Source: UBA7672 sp965279205 (lineage in GTDB: Bacteria; Pseudomonadota; Alphaproteobacteria; Caulobacterales; Hyphomonadaceae). From it: DNA of 64,000 bases. Positions 8,505 through 18,423 of the stretch are shown in pieces. Made by a program: the position numbers and the translations under genes. Positions within the stretch are counted from its first letter, which is position 1; every line of letters starts with the position of its first letter. The DNA lies in the NCBI GenBank assembly GCA_965279205.1, contig OZ257144.1, forward strand, positions 1,364,001 to 1,428,000, given 5' to 3'. The notes beneath the pieces are model-generated. The model was given only the letters and a program-made list of their open reading frames with translations, was not told the origin of the DNA and searched no databases.

Positions 8505-10385
8505 ATGCTCCAGATCAACGACCTTACTTTCCGTATCGATGGCCGCCCCCTGTTCGAGGGGGCCGCGGCCCAGATTGCGGACGGCTGGAAGGTCGGCCTC
8601 GTCGGTCGCAACGGCACCGGTAAGTCGACCCTGCTGCGGATCATCCGGGAAGAGCTTGCCAAGGGCGACGGCGGGGATGGTTCGATCCGGATCAGCCGTG
8701 GCGCGAAAATGGGCTTCGTCGCCCAGGAAGTCGCCGCCAACAACCAGACGCTGATCGATGTGGTTCTGGAGGCTGACACCGAACGCGCCAGCCTGATGCG
8801 CGAAGCCGAAACCTGCGAAGACCCGATGCGCATCGGTGACATCCACGCGCGCCTAGCCGACATCGACGCGTGGTCAGGCGAGGCGAGGGCGGCGGAAATC
8901 CTGGTCGGCCTCGGCTTCACCCAGAACGATCTCTCTCGCGCCTGCAAGGAATTCTCCGGCGGCTGGCGCATGCGTGCGGCGCTGGGGGGCGTGCTATTCG
9001 CGCGTCCCGACCTGCTGATGCTCGACGAGCCTACCAACTATCTCGATCTCGAGGGCGCCGCCTGGCTCGAAGTCTATCTGCGGAAATATCCGCACACCGT
9101 AGTGATCGTCAGCCACGACCGCGACCTGCTGAACCGCTCGGTCACTCACATCCTCGCCGTCGAGCAGACCAAACTGGTGCTCAGCGTGGGCGGCTACGAC
9201 ACCTATCTCAAGCGCCGCGCGGAACGCACCGCGCACCTCACGGCCCAGAAGGAAAAGCAGGACGTCCAGCGCGCCCACATGCAGTCCTTCATCGACCGCT
9301 TCAAGGCCAAGGCCTCGAAAGCGCGTCAGGCCCAGAGCCGCGTGAAGATGCTCGAGAAGATGACCGAGATCACCGTGCCGCTGTCCGAGCGCACGACGCC
9401 GTTCAAGTTCTACGAAGCCGAGGAGCTGGCTTCCCCCATCCTCGAACTCGACAAGGCCGACATGGGCTATGCCAGCGGCAAGCCCGTGCTGGAGCGCGTC
9501 AGCCTGCGCCTCGACTTCGACGACCGCATCGCCATTGTCGGCGCGAACGGGCAGGGCAAGACGACACTCGTGAAATCCATCGCCCAGAAACTGCCTCTGC
9601 TGCAGGGCCTCCGCCGCGCCTCGAAAAACCTGCGCGTGGGCTATTTCAGCCAGGACCAGCTCGACGAACTGCGCGCCGGCGAGAACGTGCTCGACCACGT
9701 CAAGGACCTGATCCCGAATGCCGGACAGGCGCAGGTACGCGCGCTGGCGGCCCAGTTCGGTTTCGGTCACGAGAAGGTCGAGACCAAAGTCGACAAGCTG
9801 TCAGGCGGCGAAAAGGTGCGCCTGCTGATGGGTCTCACCACCTACAAGAAGCCGCATATCCTCATCCTCGACGAACCGACATCGCACCTCGACATCGATA
9901 GCCGCGAGGCGCTGATCTATGCGCTCAACGAATTCAACGGCGCCCTGCTGATCATCACCCACGACACCTATCTCGCGGAAGCCACCGCCGACCGCCTCTG
10001 GCTGGTCAACAACGGCAAGGCCAATCCTTATGATGGCGATCTCGCCGACTACAAGGCGCTCGTCCTCGCCGCCGACCGCCCCGACCAGGACAAGCAGCAC
10101 GCCATAGCGCGCGCCGAGATCGCCTCGGCCGAAAAGCCAAAGGCGTCATCGCCCTCCAAGGCGACCTTCAAGCAGAAGCATAGGCTTGAGCAGGCCGAGC
10201 AGGCCGTCGAGAAGGCGCGCACGGCTCTGGAACTGATCGACCGCGACCTCGGCGATCCGGACACCTTCACGCACAAAGCCGATGCTGAAGCCAAGCTGAA
10301 GGGCCGCGCCAGACTGCAGACGCAGCTCGACGACGCCGAAGCTGAATGGCTGGAAGCTCTCGAAGCGATCGAGAGCGTACGCTAG
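8505..10385 (+). CDS. ABC-F family ATPase (YheS/Uup type)
   Basis: ABC-F proteins are soluble twin-ATPase translation factors that bind the ribosomal E site, with no membrane domain. This 626-residue protein has two complete cassettes: Walker A GRNGTGKST (about residue 35) and GANGQGKTT (about 347), signatures FSGGW and LSGGEK, and Walker B LMLDEPTN and LILDEPTSHLD. The linker with SFIDRFKAKASKARQAQSR is the P-site tRNA-interaction motif region. The charged C-terminal extension resembles the Uup/YheS coiled-coil arm. The overall pattern fits YheS best. Its TAG stop shares a CTAG with the stop of the convergent gene at 10382. Confidence 0.93.
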   Translation: MLQINDLTFRIDGRPLFEGAAAQIADGWKVGLVGRNGTGKSTLLRIIREELAKGDGGDGSIRISRGAKMGFVAQEVAANNQTLIDVVLEADTERASLMREAETCEDPMRIGDIHARLADIDAWSGEARAAEILVGLGFTQNDLSRACKEFSGGWRMRAALGGVLFARPDLLMLDEPTNYLDLEGAAWLEVYLRKYPHTVVIVSHDRDLLNRSVTHILAVEQTKLVLSVGGYDTYLKRRAERTAHLTAQKEKQDVQRAHMQSFIDRFKAKASKARQAQSRVKMLEKMTEITVPLSERTTPFKFYEAEELASPILELDKADMGYASGKPVLERVSLRLDFDDRIAIVGANGQGKTTLVKSIAQKLPLLQGLRRASKNLRVGYFSQDQLDELRAGENVLDHVKDLIPNAGQAQVRALAAQFGFGHEKVETKVDKLSGGEKVRLLMGLTTYKKPHILILDEPTSHLDIDSREALIYALNEFNGALLIITHDTYLAEATADRLWLVNNGKANPYDGDLADYKALVLAADRPDQDKQHAIARAEIASAEKPKASSPSKATFKQKHRLEQAEQAVEKARTALELIDRDLGDPDTFTHKADAEAKLKGRARLQTQLDDAEAEWLEALEAIESVR

Positions 10386-10711
10386 GCCGCGCTGCCACCG
10401 CCACCGCCGCCACCACCGCCTCCGCTGCCGCCGCCGCGGCTCTGGGTGCGGCGCATCATCTGGTTGCCGCCGCCGCCGAAGGACTTGCCGCCGCCCTTGA
10501 ACTGGTTCGGGTCAAAGCCTTTCTTCTGCCCGGGCGCGCCGCCGGGAGGTCCGCCCTTGGCGGTCTTGTCGGCCGCGCCATGCAGCTTCTCATAGAGCTT
10601 GCGGGCGACTTCGCTCTGGCTGGCTGCTTCGGCCTGAGGCGCTGCCGGCTTGGCTGGCTTGTCTGGTTTGGCAGCTTTCGTGGGCTTTTTCGGGTCACTG
10701 GCCTTCGGCAT
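10382..10711 (-). CDS. Small low-complexity Lys/Pro- and Gly-rich protein
   Basis: The 109-residue product has a Lys/Pro/Ala-rich N-terminal third, a short helix-like middle (SEVARKLYEKLHG) and a Gly-rich C-terminus with a run of ten glycines. It is likely soluble and disordered at both ends. A clear GGAG eight bases before ATG 10711 and a gap of only 10 bases to the preceding PTPS-like gene place it last in the pterin operon. Lys-rich plus Gly-rich tails often bind nucleic acid, but no function can be assigned. Confidence 0.65.
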   Translation of the reverse strand: MPKASDPKKPTKAAKPDKPAKPAAPQAEAASQSEVARKLYEKLHGAADKTAKGGPPGGAPGQKKGFDPNQFKGGGKSFGGGGNQMMRRTQSRGGGSGGGGGGGGGGSAA

Positions 10712-10721
10712 GGAGCGCTCC

Positions 10722-11087
10722 TTACTTGCCGGGCGTGTAGACCGCCCTTTGCTTCAATGTAGGCCGCTCGATCTCCAGACGCGAGGGGGAAACCCCGGCG
10801 GCTTTCATCTTCGCCTCGATCCACAGCAGGATGTTCTCGAAGGTCGGCTTTTCAAGCCCCGGAATGTCGTTGAGCACGGCATGATCCAGCTCCGCCAGTG
10901 TCCGCCGCAGAAGGTCTTCCAGTGCGCCCAGGTCCATCACCCAGCCGTCCCGGTCCGGCGCCGGGCTGGCGACGCTCGCTGTCACGACAAACGAATGCCC
11001 GTGCACCTTGCGATAGTGCGCGGCGCTCGCTTCTGCGTCGATGTAGTGGCTCGCCTCGAAGCTCGCCGATGCGCTGATCTCAAACAT
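10722..11087 (-). CDS. 6-pyruvoyl-tetrahydropterin synthase (PTPS)/QueD-like protein without the usual Cys
   Basis: The family converts dihydroneopterin triphosphate into pyruvoyl- or carboxy-tetrahydropterin or, in PTPS-III, hydroxymethyl-dihydropterin. The 121-residue protein keeps the zinc histidines H14, H29 and H31 (FEASH and HGH), the LDHAVLND and PTFENI motifs and the Glu of IERP. The catalytic Cys of QueD/PTPS (CxxxHGH) is Tyr25 here (YRKVHGH), and it is not the Glu of PTPS-III either. Its start overlaps the folB end by 8 bases. The chemistry is therefore uncertain; a role in pterin rather than queuosine synthesis is suggested by its neighbours FolB and an SDR. Confidence 0.88.
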   Translation of the reverse strand: MFEISASASFEASHYIDAEASAAHYRKVHGHSFVVTASVASPAPDRDGWVMDLGALEDLLRRTLAELDHAVLNDIPGLEKPTFENILLWIEAKMKAAGVSPSRLEIERPTLKQRAVYTPGK

Positions 11088-11481
11088 CTATCGTCCACCA
11101 GGGGAAGCTGGCCAGGCCGGGACCCATCCGCCCCATGCGGCAGGCCACTCCGGAAACGCCGGGGTATACGTCGGGCTTGTCGGTCTGCACAACCGCGCCA
11201 AGCACCGCAGGTTTCGACAGGCAAAGATCGAGGATTTCCCCGCAAAGCGTCTCCTGCAGGTTGAAATGCTTGTCCGCTACCAGCGCCCGCACCCCCTCCA
11301 GCACGAAATCATAGTTCTCGACCCTGTCGATCTCGTCCCTGCCGGTCGAAGGCGGCTTGAGCAGCAGGGTAACCGACACCATCAGCCGCTGGCGCGAGGA
11401 CAGTTCGAAGGCGTGAATGCCGATCGAGGCGACCGTCTCCATGCCGCTGATGCGGACCAGATAGAAGGGCGGTTGGCTCAT
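11080..11481 (-). CDS. folB: Dihydroneopterin aldolase
   Basis: FolB cleaves 7,8-dihydroneopterin to 6-hydroxymethyl-dihydropterin and glycolaldehyde in folate synthesis, or epimerises it. At 133 residues it has the family length. Motifs IGIHAFEL (the GxxxxE region), NYDFVLEGV, the Glu of LQETLCGEI, and a C-terminal lysine-containing strand near VVQTDKPD match the T-fold enzyme. It overlaps the SDR gene by 4 bases (ATGA) and the PTPS-like gene by 8, so the three are probably translationally coupled. Confidence 0.88.
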   Translation of the reverse strand: MSQPPFYLVRISGMETVASIGIHAFELSSRQRLMVSVTLLLKPPSTGRDEIDRVENYDFVLEGVRALVADKHFNLQETLCGEILDLCLSKPAVLGAVVQTDKPDVYPGVSGVACRMGRMGPGLASFPWWTIDV

Positions 11482-12254
11482 TTGCCGCCCCTTGGTTCGA
11501 ACATCACGTCGCGCCGCGCCGAGACCAGCCGCTGGCCATTGTCGACATGGATCACCTGGCCGATCAGCGACGTGTTCGACATCAGGAATTCCAGAGCCGA
11601 GGAAACATCATCGAGCGGAATCGGCCTGCCCATCGGGTTCTTCGACGCCACGCGTTCGAACCGGTCCTGCGTCTGGTCATAGCTCGGCAGCAGCAAGCCG
11701 GGCGCGATCGCGTTCACGCGCACAACTGGCGCAAACGCACGGGCCATCATGTCGGTGGCGGCAAGCAGGCCGGCCTTGCTCATCGTGTAGGAATAGAAAT
11801 CGGGATTCATGCTCCACAGCTTCATGTCGAGCATGTTGACGATGCAGTTGTCCCGCGCCGGGCTGGCCTGCGCCGCGAACGATTCCGACAGCAGGGCAGG
11901 CGCACGCAGGTTGACCGCCATGGCCGTCTCGAACACGGCCGGGTCCATCGCGCCCGGCGCATCGTAGTCGAACACCGACGCGCCGTTCACGAGGCCGGAG
12001 AGTGTGCCGCCCGCAACCTGGCTCGCCTGGCCGATCAGCGCGCATGCGGCCGCGTGATCGGAAAGATCGGCTGCGATCGTCCATACATTCGGGTTGGATT
12101 TGCGAAGTTGCCCGGCAAGCTGCTCGGCTTCGGCAGCATTGGAATTGGCATGTATCACCACGCCGTGCCCGGCCTGCGACAGCCGTTCGACAAAATGCCG
12201 TCCGACGCGCTTGGCGCCGCCGGTGACAAGTATGCGCTTGGGGCCCGTGGTCAT
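11478..12254 (-). CDS. Short-chain dehydrogenase, pteridine reductase (FolM)-like
   Basis: This 258-residue SDR has the NADPH motif TGGAKRVG near residue 9, VNGASVF for the NNAG site, and the catalytic YTMSK. The TGxxxRxG form with Arg is the mark of pteridine reductases and FolM dihydromonapterin reductase, which make tetrahydropterins. ATG 12254 was taken because the fold begins there; an upstream in-frame start at 12290 adds 12 residues of no SDR character. Co-transcription with folB and a PTPS-like gene supports a pterin substrate, but generic SDR activity is not excluded. Confidence 0.85.
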   Translation of the reverse strand: MTTGPKRILVTGGAKRVGRHFVERLSQAGHGVVIHANSNAAEAEQLAGQLRKSNPNVWTIAADLSDHAAACALIGQASQVAGGTLSGLVNGASVFDYDAPGAMDPAVFETAMAVNLRAPALLSESFAAQASPARDNCIVNMLDMKLWSMNPDFYSYTMSKAGLLAATDMMARAFAPVVRVNAIAPGLLLPSYDQTQDRFERVASKNPMGRPIPLDDVSSALEFLMSNTSLIGQVIHVDNGQRLVSARRDVMFEPRGGK

Positions 12255-12333
12255 CGGCCTGTCATGAGTGCAGGCCCGTCCCCGGGTCAAGCCTCAAGGT
12301 CGTTTACCCTGATTTGAAGAGGCCGTTGCCGTC

Positions 12334-12957
12334 TCAGTGTGAGGCGAACTTGCCGCTGGTCATGGCCTTGGTTGGCTTCTCGCCATCGAGCCTCAGACCC
12401 TGGCGCCAGTCCCACGGCGAGATGAATTCGCCGGCCCAGATGCCGGCCTTCGCCTTGCGGGCTTTCAGCTCGGCGGGAACATAGGCCTTCGAATAATTGC
12501 GGTAGGCCATCGCATGGCCGTTGGTCACGAGCCATTCCTGCATGTTCTGGCCGTGCACCGAACACTGGCCGAGCAGGCGGCTGTAGCGGTCCTTGCCCTC
12601 GATCGCGCAGCTGACCGTGTTGCGGTTGATCCAGGCATCAAGGGCATTGGCTGCGGTCGCGCCACAACGAACGAACTTGCTGCTCGCATCGAGGCATTTC
12701 TGCCCGGACTCCGGCGCATCAACGCCGACAAGGCGGATGCGCTGTCCCTTGATCTCGAGCGTGTCGGCATCGATCACCGAAGCAACGCCGGCGACAGAAG
12801 CCGGAACCGACACGCGTATCGGCGTTTGCGCCGAGCTGGGCTGATCCACCGGCGCAAGGAAAACTGCAATGACGAGCAGGGCGGGCGCTGCCCACAGAAT
12901 GGGTGCGCTCCAGCCGCGACGCTCGCCGCGCGAAAGTCTGAGTGATGCAACTGCCAT
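12334..12957 (-). CDS. Secreted thermonuclease-family (SNase) protein
   Basis: The 207-residue protein has an N-terminal signal or anchor (about residues 18-42) and a staphylococcal-nuclease fold. DADTLEI, RIRLVGVDAPES and DRYSRLLG carry the calcium-binding Asp residues, both catalytic arginines and the Glu of the family, so it is probably an active calcium-dependent DNase/RNase of the periplasm or cell surface. It stands alone, divergent from nothing obvious, and precedes the pterin operon on the same strand by about 80 bases. Confidence 0.85.
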   Translation of the reverse strand: MAVASLRLSRGERRGWSAPILWAAPALLVIAVFLAPVDQPSSAQTPIRVSVPASVAGVASVIDADTLEIKGQRIRLVGVDAPESGQKCLDASSKFVRCGATAANALDAWINRNTVSCAIEGKDRYSRLLGQCSVHGQNMQEWLVTNGHAMAYRNYSKAYVPAELKARKAKAGIWAGEFISPWDWRQGLRLDGEKPTKAMTSGKFASH

Positions 12958-13026
12958 GCGCCGACGGTGGCGCGCGGAGTCTTACGGAAGGGTTTTCGGA
13001 ATCTTACTGAAAGGTTGATCCGCGCG

Positions 13027-13647
13027 TCACGGCGTGGAACGCGAGGCAATCAGCTGTGTGCGACGTTGCCACGCGTCCGAATTGTCGCGGCTGTCCGGCC
13101 AACGCACGAGTGCAACAAGCTTCGCAGATTGCTGCGCATCAAGCAGACTGGCGGCCTTGCCGAACACGGCGTTTGCCGCCGCGTCGGCGCCTTCCAGTCC
13201 CGGGCCGAACCACGCATAGCGCAGCCACACGCGCAGCAGCGCGGCGTCATCGAACTGCCCTTCGAGCTGGCAGGCCATCGAGAGTTGCTGAAGCTGTTCG
13301 TGCACGTTGAGCCCCGGCGCGACGCGCGTGGCGATGTCGCGCGCAACCACCTGCGAGATCGACAGGCCGCGCTTGTCGGCGCCTGTCACATAGTTGAGGA
13401 CAAAGCGCGCGCCGGTGCGGCACGGAATGCCCGTCTCGTTCCATGTGTCGCCGAACAGCGATTGCGCCGCCACGGCCTCGAATGTGGTCATGTCCGCGGC
13501 TGCCGGTTTCGGCGCCAGCCATGCCTGCGCTTCCTTGCGTCCAAGCAGTTGCGAGCCGTCCCACCAAAGATAGCCGGCGACGATCAGGGGAATCAGAACC
13601 ACAAGGCCCAGAACGAGGGTCAGAATGCTGATGATAGACCGAAACAT
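13027..13647 (-). CDS. Membrane-anchored GT51 (peptidoglycan transglycosylase)-like protein, catalytically degenerate
   Basis: The 206-residue protein has one N-terminal TM (about residues 5-28). Its later part follows the GT51 pattern: LSISQVVARDIA corresponds to STITQQLAKNL, and QLEGQFDDAALLRVWL...WFGPGLEGADAAANAVFGKAA corresponds to the LExxxSKxEILExYLN...FGxGxYGxxAAAxxYFGK motifs. The first catalytic motif EDxxF is replaced by residues 61-65 AQSLF, so the key Glu is absent. It is therefore likely a pseudo-transglycosylase or a very divergent enzyme at the inner membrane. A frame open on to base 14505 is only the antisense of purA; ATG 13647 directly precedes the TM segment. Confidence 0.75.
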   Translation of the reverse strand: MFRSIISILTLVLGLVVLIPLIVAGYLWWDGSQLLGRKEAQAWLAPKPAAADMTTFEAVAAQSLFGDTWNETGIPCRTGARFVLNYVTGADKRGLSISQVVARDIATRVAPGLNVHEQLQQLSMACQLEGQFDDAALLRVWLRYAWFGPGLEGADAAANAVFGKAASLLDAQQSAKLVALVRWPDSRDNSDAWQRRTQLIASRSTP

Positions 13648-13809
13648 ATGGCTCCCCGCCGGGTCCAGGAGGCCGCCCGCCACGCCCGAGACTATGCCCT
13701 GAATGGGCCGGTAAGCCAGTGTCCAGAGACATTCCGGCGCGGCTTTGTTGCAGCCCTTGCAATGCCGCCCCCCGTGTGGTCCTGAGGGCCCGGCAAATGC
13801 GGAGCAAAC

Positions 13810-15102
<1,293 letters not shown>

Positions 15103-15105
15103 GCT

Positions 15106-16143
15106 TCAACCCGCTGATGCGCCGAACGTAATCACGCAACCGCTTATGCGCTTGATCGCGGCCTCGTCGTTTTCCGGCGCCATGTCCTCGACTTCCCGTA
15201 CGAGCGCGTGGAGAGCGCTCGCGAGTTCGTCGCTCGATGCGGCGATCTCGCTTCCGCCCAGCGCCTGGCTGACAAAAAGTTTGTTCGCATCCTTGGTCGC
15301 GGTGGATGTGCCAGTTGTGCTAGGTGGCGCCGGTTTGGGAATCTCCACTTTTGAGATGGTGTCGAGAAGCGACTTGAGATCCGGCGTTTGGCGCTTTGTC
15401 ACAAGCACGTGGAGGTCTTCCATTGCTTTGTTCATGGTCGGCACGAGCTTGCGTTGCGCGGTAAGACCGAGCTGCAGCTTGCTATCGGCAGCTTCCGCGC
15501 GTGACAGAGCGGCCGCAAGCTTGGCTGACTGCGCATTGGCCGCCTTGTCTGCCGCCGCGCGCAGTGTGTTCAGAGCAGCCTGATTGCTCGGGGCCTTGGC
15601 TGCCGCGAGCGCTTTGGATAGAGCCCGGCTTCCCTCCTCGATGAAAGCGGTGGCTTCTGCTCGCTTTGCCATGAGGTTTTCGCGCACTTCCTGATACTTG
15701 AGGGTCGCGCCGGACGGCATGCTGAACACATCGCCGCCACCAACATAGTAGAGTTCGCGCGACGCATTGTTGACGCACGTTAGCGCCGTCACACCGCGCA
15801 TGTAGAACGCTTCTGCGGATCCGGGCGTCAACCGCGTGTTTGCTGCATTTGCAATTCCCGCTGTCAGCGCGGCGGCGAGGATGTTGTCTTTGTGGGCGTC
15901 GTACGCGGCGAAGCCGAGCGTCGCCACGGATGAGGCAACTGAAAGCCCTTCGATCCACATCGCGTCGCCACGAAGTGCGCCAGCGCGGTCGAGATACAGG
16001 ACTTGCTGTGCTTTCAGGCGGGCAAACACGTCTGCCAATGGGCTTGCGGATATCTGGCTAGACATCACCAGTGGCGGCGCCGCCTGAAGACTCGCGCAAC
16101 CCGATACGGCGACGAGCGCAATTGCAGCTAATTGTCGTTTCAC
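15106..16143 (-). CDS. Hypothetical outer-membrane or periplasmic lipoprotein
   Basis: A 345-residue protein that starts at GTG 16143 after a GGGGGC ribosome site. A lipobox (VAVSGC, Cys about residue 16) follows the signal peptide, so it should be a lipoprotein. The body is Ala/Lys-rich and largely helical, with coiled-coil character around residues 170-260. I recognise no family. Its base composition is a little less GC-rich than its neighbours, which could mean more recent arrival. It converges on purA with a 3-base gap between stops. Confidence 0.65.
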   Translation of the reverse strand: MKRQLAAIALVAVSGCASLQAAPPLVMSSQISASPLADVFARLKAQQVLYLDRAGALRGDAMWIEGLSVASSVATLGFAAYDAHKDNILAAALTAGIANAANTRLTPGSAEAFYMRGVTALTCVNNASRELYYVGGGDVFSMPSGATLKYQEVRENLMAKRAEATAFIEEGSRALSKALAAAKAPSNQAALNTLRAAADKAANAQSAKLAAALSRAEAADSKLQLGLTAQRKLVPTMNKAMEDLHVLVTKRQTPDLKSLLDTISKVEIPKPAPPSTTGTSTATKDANKLFVSQALGGSEIAASSDELASALHALVREVEDMAPENDEAAIKRISGCVITFGASAG

Positions 16144-16240
16144 GATGAAGCCCCCAATCAACCGGGTCAGGCTGTCACGAAAGCTCCTGCTAGCAACACT
16201 TTTCAATCTCGGCGCGAACCTCTGGGATAGCCCTGAAAGC

Positions 16241-18325
16241 TCAGTGCTTCGTCGGCCTGAACGCAATGAGCACGTTGCCCGGCGGCTCGCCGAAGCGGGC
16301 ATAGCCGGACTGGACGAACAGCTTGCCGTCGCCGGCCACATAGGGGGCGCTGTCGAGTGCGCCGCCATGGCCGGGCAGGCCGTTGGCGGTGTTCGGGAAT
16401 TCCCGGTTGGTCATGTACTCGAACAGCACTTCGCCGGTTGCACCGTCGAATATGCGTAGCATGCCCTGTGTGGTGCCGGTGACCACCGCGCCGTCGACCA
16501 GTAGTGGCGCGGGCGAGAAGCCGAGGCGGCAACGCGCGCGTGGCGGTGCGGGCGCCGCGGGAGCAGCGGCTGCCGGCGCGCCCGTAGGTGCAACCGCCGC
16601 TGCAGCTGGCGGACGCGGCGCCGGCGGTCTCGCGGTAGCCATGGTGATACGTGGCGGCGGCGGCAGGATCGGCGCCGCGATCGCCATCATCTTCGATTCC
16701 GCCGAAGGCCGAGTCGCCGTCGCAACTGGCAATTCCTCACCGCAGTCGCGCGCGTTCGGCTTGTAGGACCATTCGATCTCGCCTGTGTTGGCATTCAGCG
16801 CGTGGATACCCGGTCCGAAATTGGGATTTTCCGGCGAGTTCACGCTGTCATTGCTTGGCACGAAGATGCGGTCGGCGGTGTTGTCGTAGGCCATGCCCCA
16901 GTGCACGCCGCCCATCGCCGAGCCCCGGCTGATCTTGTTCGACCATACCAGTTGCCCGTTGTCCGGATTCAGCGCCCACACCACGCCGGATTTCTGTCCG
17001 GCGATCACCAGCTCCTGTCCGTCCTTGCGCTTCACCAGCATGGACGTCGCGCCGAAATCGAAGTCGGGGCTGTGATACTCGCCGGGCCAGTCGCAGTTCG
17101 CGCCGCGGCGGCCGCAGGCGCTGTTCCAGATGTCGGCCTTGGTTGCCTGGAAGACCCAGCGCTTCTCACCGGTTGTCATGTCGTAGGCGATGATGGAATC
17201 GGACGTGCCTGTCGCCGGCCAGGACAGGTTCTCGCCGGTGCCGGCATAGACGACATTGCGCTTCGGATCGACGACAGGCGTCGACCAGATCATGGCGCCG
17301 GCGGGCCCCCATTGCTGGGTTCCGGTGCGGCCCGTGCGCTGCGGCTTCGCATCCTCGTCGATGGCGCGACCGACCCACAGCTTCTTGCCTGTGGCGAGAT
17401 CCAGTGCAGCCACTGCACCCTGACCCTTGCAGCACTCATAGCCATCGTCGGGCGGGAAGTTGGATTCGATCACTGAGACCGGCGCCAGCACCTTGCCGTC
17501 ATGGACCACCGGCGCGCCAGTGATGCGGTTGAGGCTGGTCAGCTTGACGTCGGTGACCCAGAGCTTCCGTCCGCTCTTCGCGTCGACCGCATGCACCTTG
17601 CCAGCCGCATCCCCCATGATGATCGCAGCGGGCGAAGTAGCTGTCGCCTCAGCGAAGGTAAGTGACGAGCGCAGCGTCATGTCCGAGACATAGTGCCATT
17701 TCACGCACCCTGAATTTGTGTCGAGCGCGTAGAGGCGGCCTGCATCCGTGGCCGCGATGAAGATCGTGTCGCCGATGACAACTGGCTGCGAGCGCATGGT
17801 CGGCGTCTGGGGGAAGGCGACCACCCAGGCGACTTCCAGGTTCTTCATGTCGGCTTTGTCGACGCCGGCTTCATCGGCGGTCTGGCGACGGTTGGCGTCA
17901 TAGGTGACGCCGAAGGTGACCGATGTCCTTGGAGCGCCCTCGAGACGCACTTGGCGCACTTTCACGGGGCAGCGTGCGGCATTCACCCAGTCATCGTTTT
18001 GACCAGAGGCGCTCGGAATCCAGTCGATCAGTTGGGCCAGCTCTTCCTTCGGAACGTTCTTGGCCTGCTGGCTCATGTAGCCGTATTCGAGTGCGTACTG
18101 CACGGTCGAGCGGTTGAGCGTGCGGATTGCCGCCAGCGACGGCGCGCCGCTCTGGGCGCCGTTGTCGTGGCACGACGCACACCACTGCTCGTAGACGGCT
18201 TTGCCGGGATGATCGGCGCCAAGGGCGGCATGCTCATCACTGGCAGCTTCACCCGGCTTCGGAGCACAGGCCGATGCGCCCAGCGCAAATGCAGCCGCAA
18301 GCGCAAATGCGCGGAACTGGTTCAT
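16241..18325 (-). CDS. Cytochrome c/PQQ beta-propeller dehydrogenase (polyvinyl-alcohol-dehydrogenase-like), copy 1
   Basis: The 694-residue lipoprotein (lipobox ASAC) has an N-terminal cytochrome c domain with CASCH (about residue 50) and a likely axial Met in GYMSQQ, then an eight-blade PQQ-type propeller with repeats such as LYALDTNSG, VHAVDAKSG, ALDLATGKKLW and IHALNANTG. Vicinal cysteines (YECCKGQG) match the disulfide ring that faces PQQ in quinoproteins. This domain order is that of polyvinyl alcohol dehydrogenase, a periplasmic quinohemoprotein that oxidises secondary alcohols. A 60-residue Ala/Pro-rich insert (near 16530-16710) is absent from copy 2. Strong RBS GGGGAGGAG precedes ATG 18325. 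The substrate is unknown. Confidence 0.83.
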   Translation of the reverse strand: MNQFRAFALAAAFALGASACAPKPGEAASDEHAALGADHPGKAVYEQWCASCHDNGAQSGAPSLAAIRTLNRSTVQYALEYGYMSQQAKNVPKEELAQLIDWIPSASGQNDDWVNAARCPVKVRQVRLEGAPRTSVTFGVTYDANRRQTADEAGVDKADMKNLEVAWVVAFPQTPTMRSQPVVIGDTIFIAATDAGRLYALDTNSGCVKWHYVSDMTLRSSLTFAEATATSPAAIIMGDAAGKVHAVDAKSGRKLWVTDVKLTSLNRITGAPVVHDGKVLAPVSVIESNFPPDDGYECCKGQGAVAALDLATGKKLWVGRAIDEDAKPQRTGRTGTQQWGPAGAMIWSTPVVDPKRNVVYAGTGENLSWPATGTSDSIIAYDMTTGEKRWVFQATKADIWNSACGRRGANCDWPGEYHSPDFDFGATSMLVKRKDGQELVIAGQKSGVVWALNPDNGQLVWSNKISRGSAMGGVHWGMAYDNTADRIFVPSNDSVNSPENPNFGPGIHALNANTGEIEWSYKPNARDCGEELPVATATRPSAESKMMAIAAPILPPPPRITMATARPPAPRPPAAAAVAPTGAPAAAAPAAPAPPRARCRLGFSPAPLLVDGAVVTGTTQGMLRIFDGATGEVLFEYMTNREFPNTANGLPGHGGALDSAPYVAGDGKLFVQSGYARFGEPPGNVLIAFRPTKH

Positions 18326-18423
18326 GAATCTCCTCCCCGGAGCGTCTTGTTCTTTTGCCCAAGCGTATCGTCGCGCTCGGTCGTTGCAAGGCGGACGGGG
18401 GAGAAGTGGCGCGAAAGTGAGCG

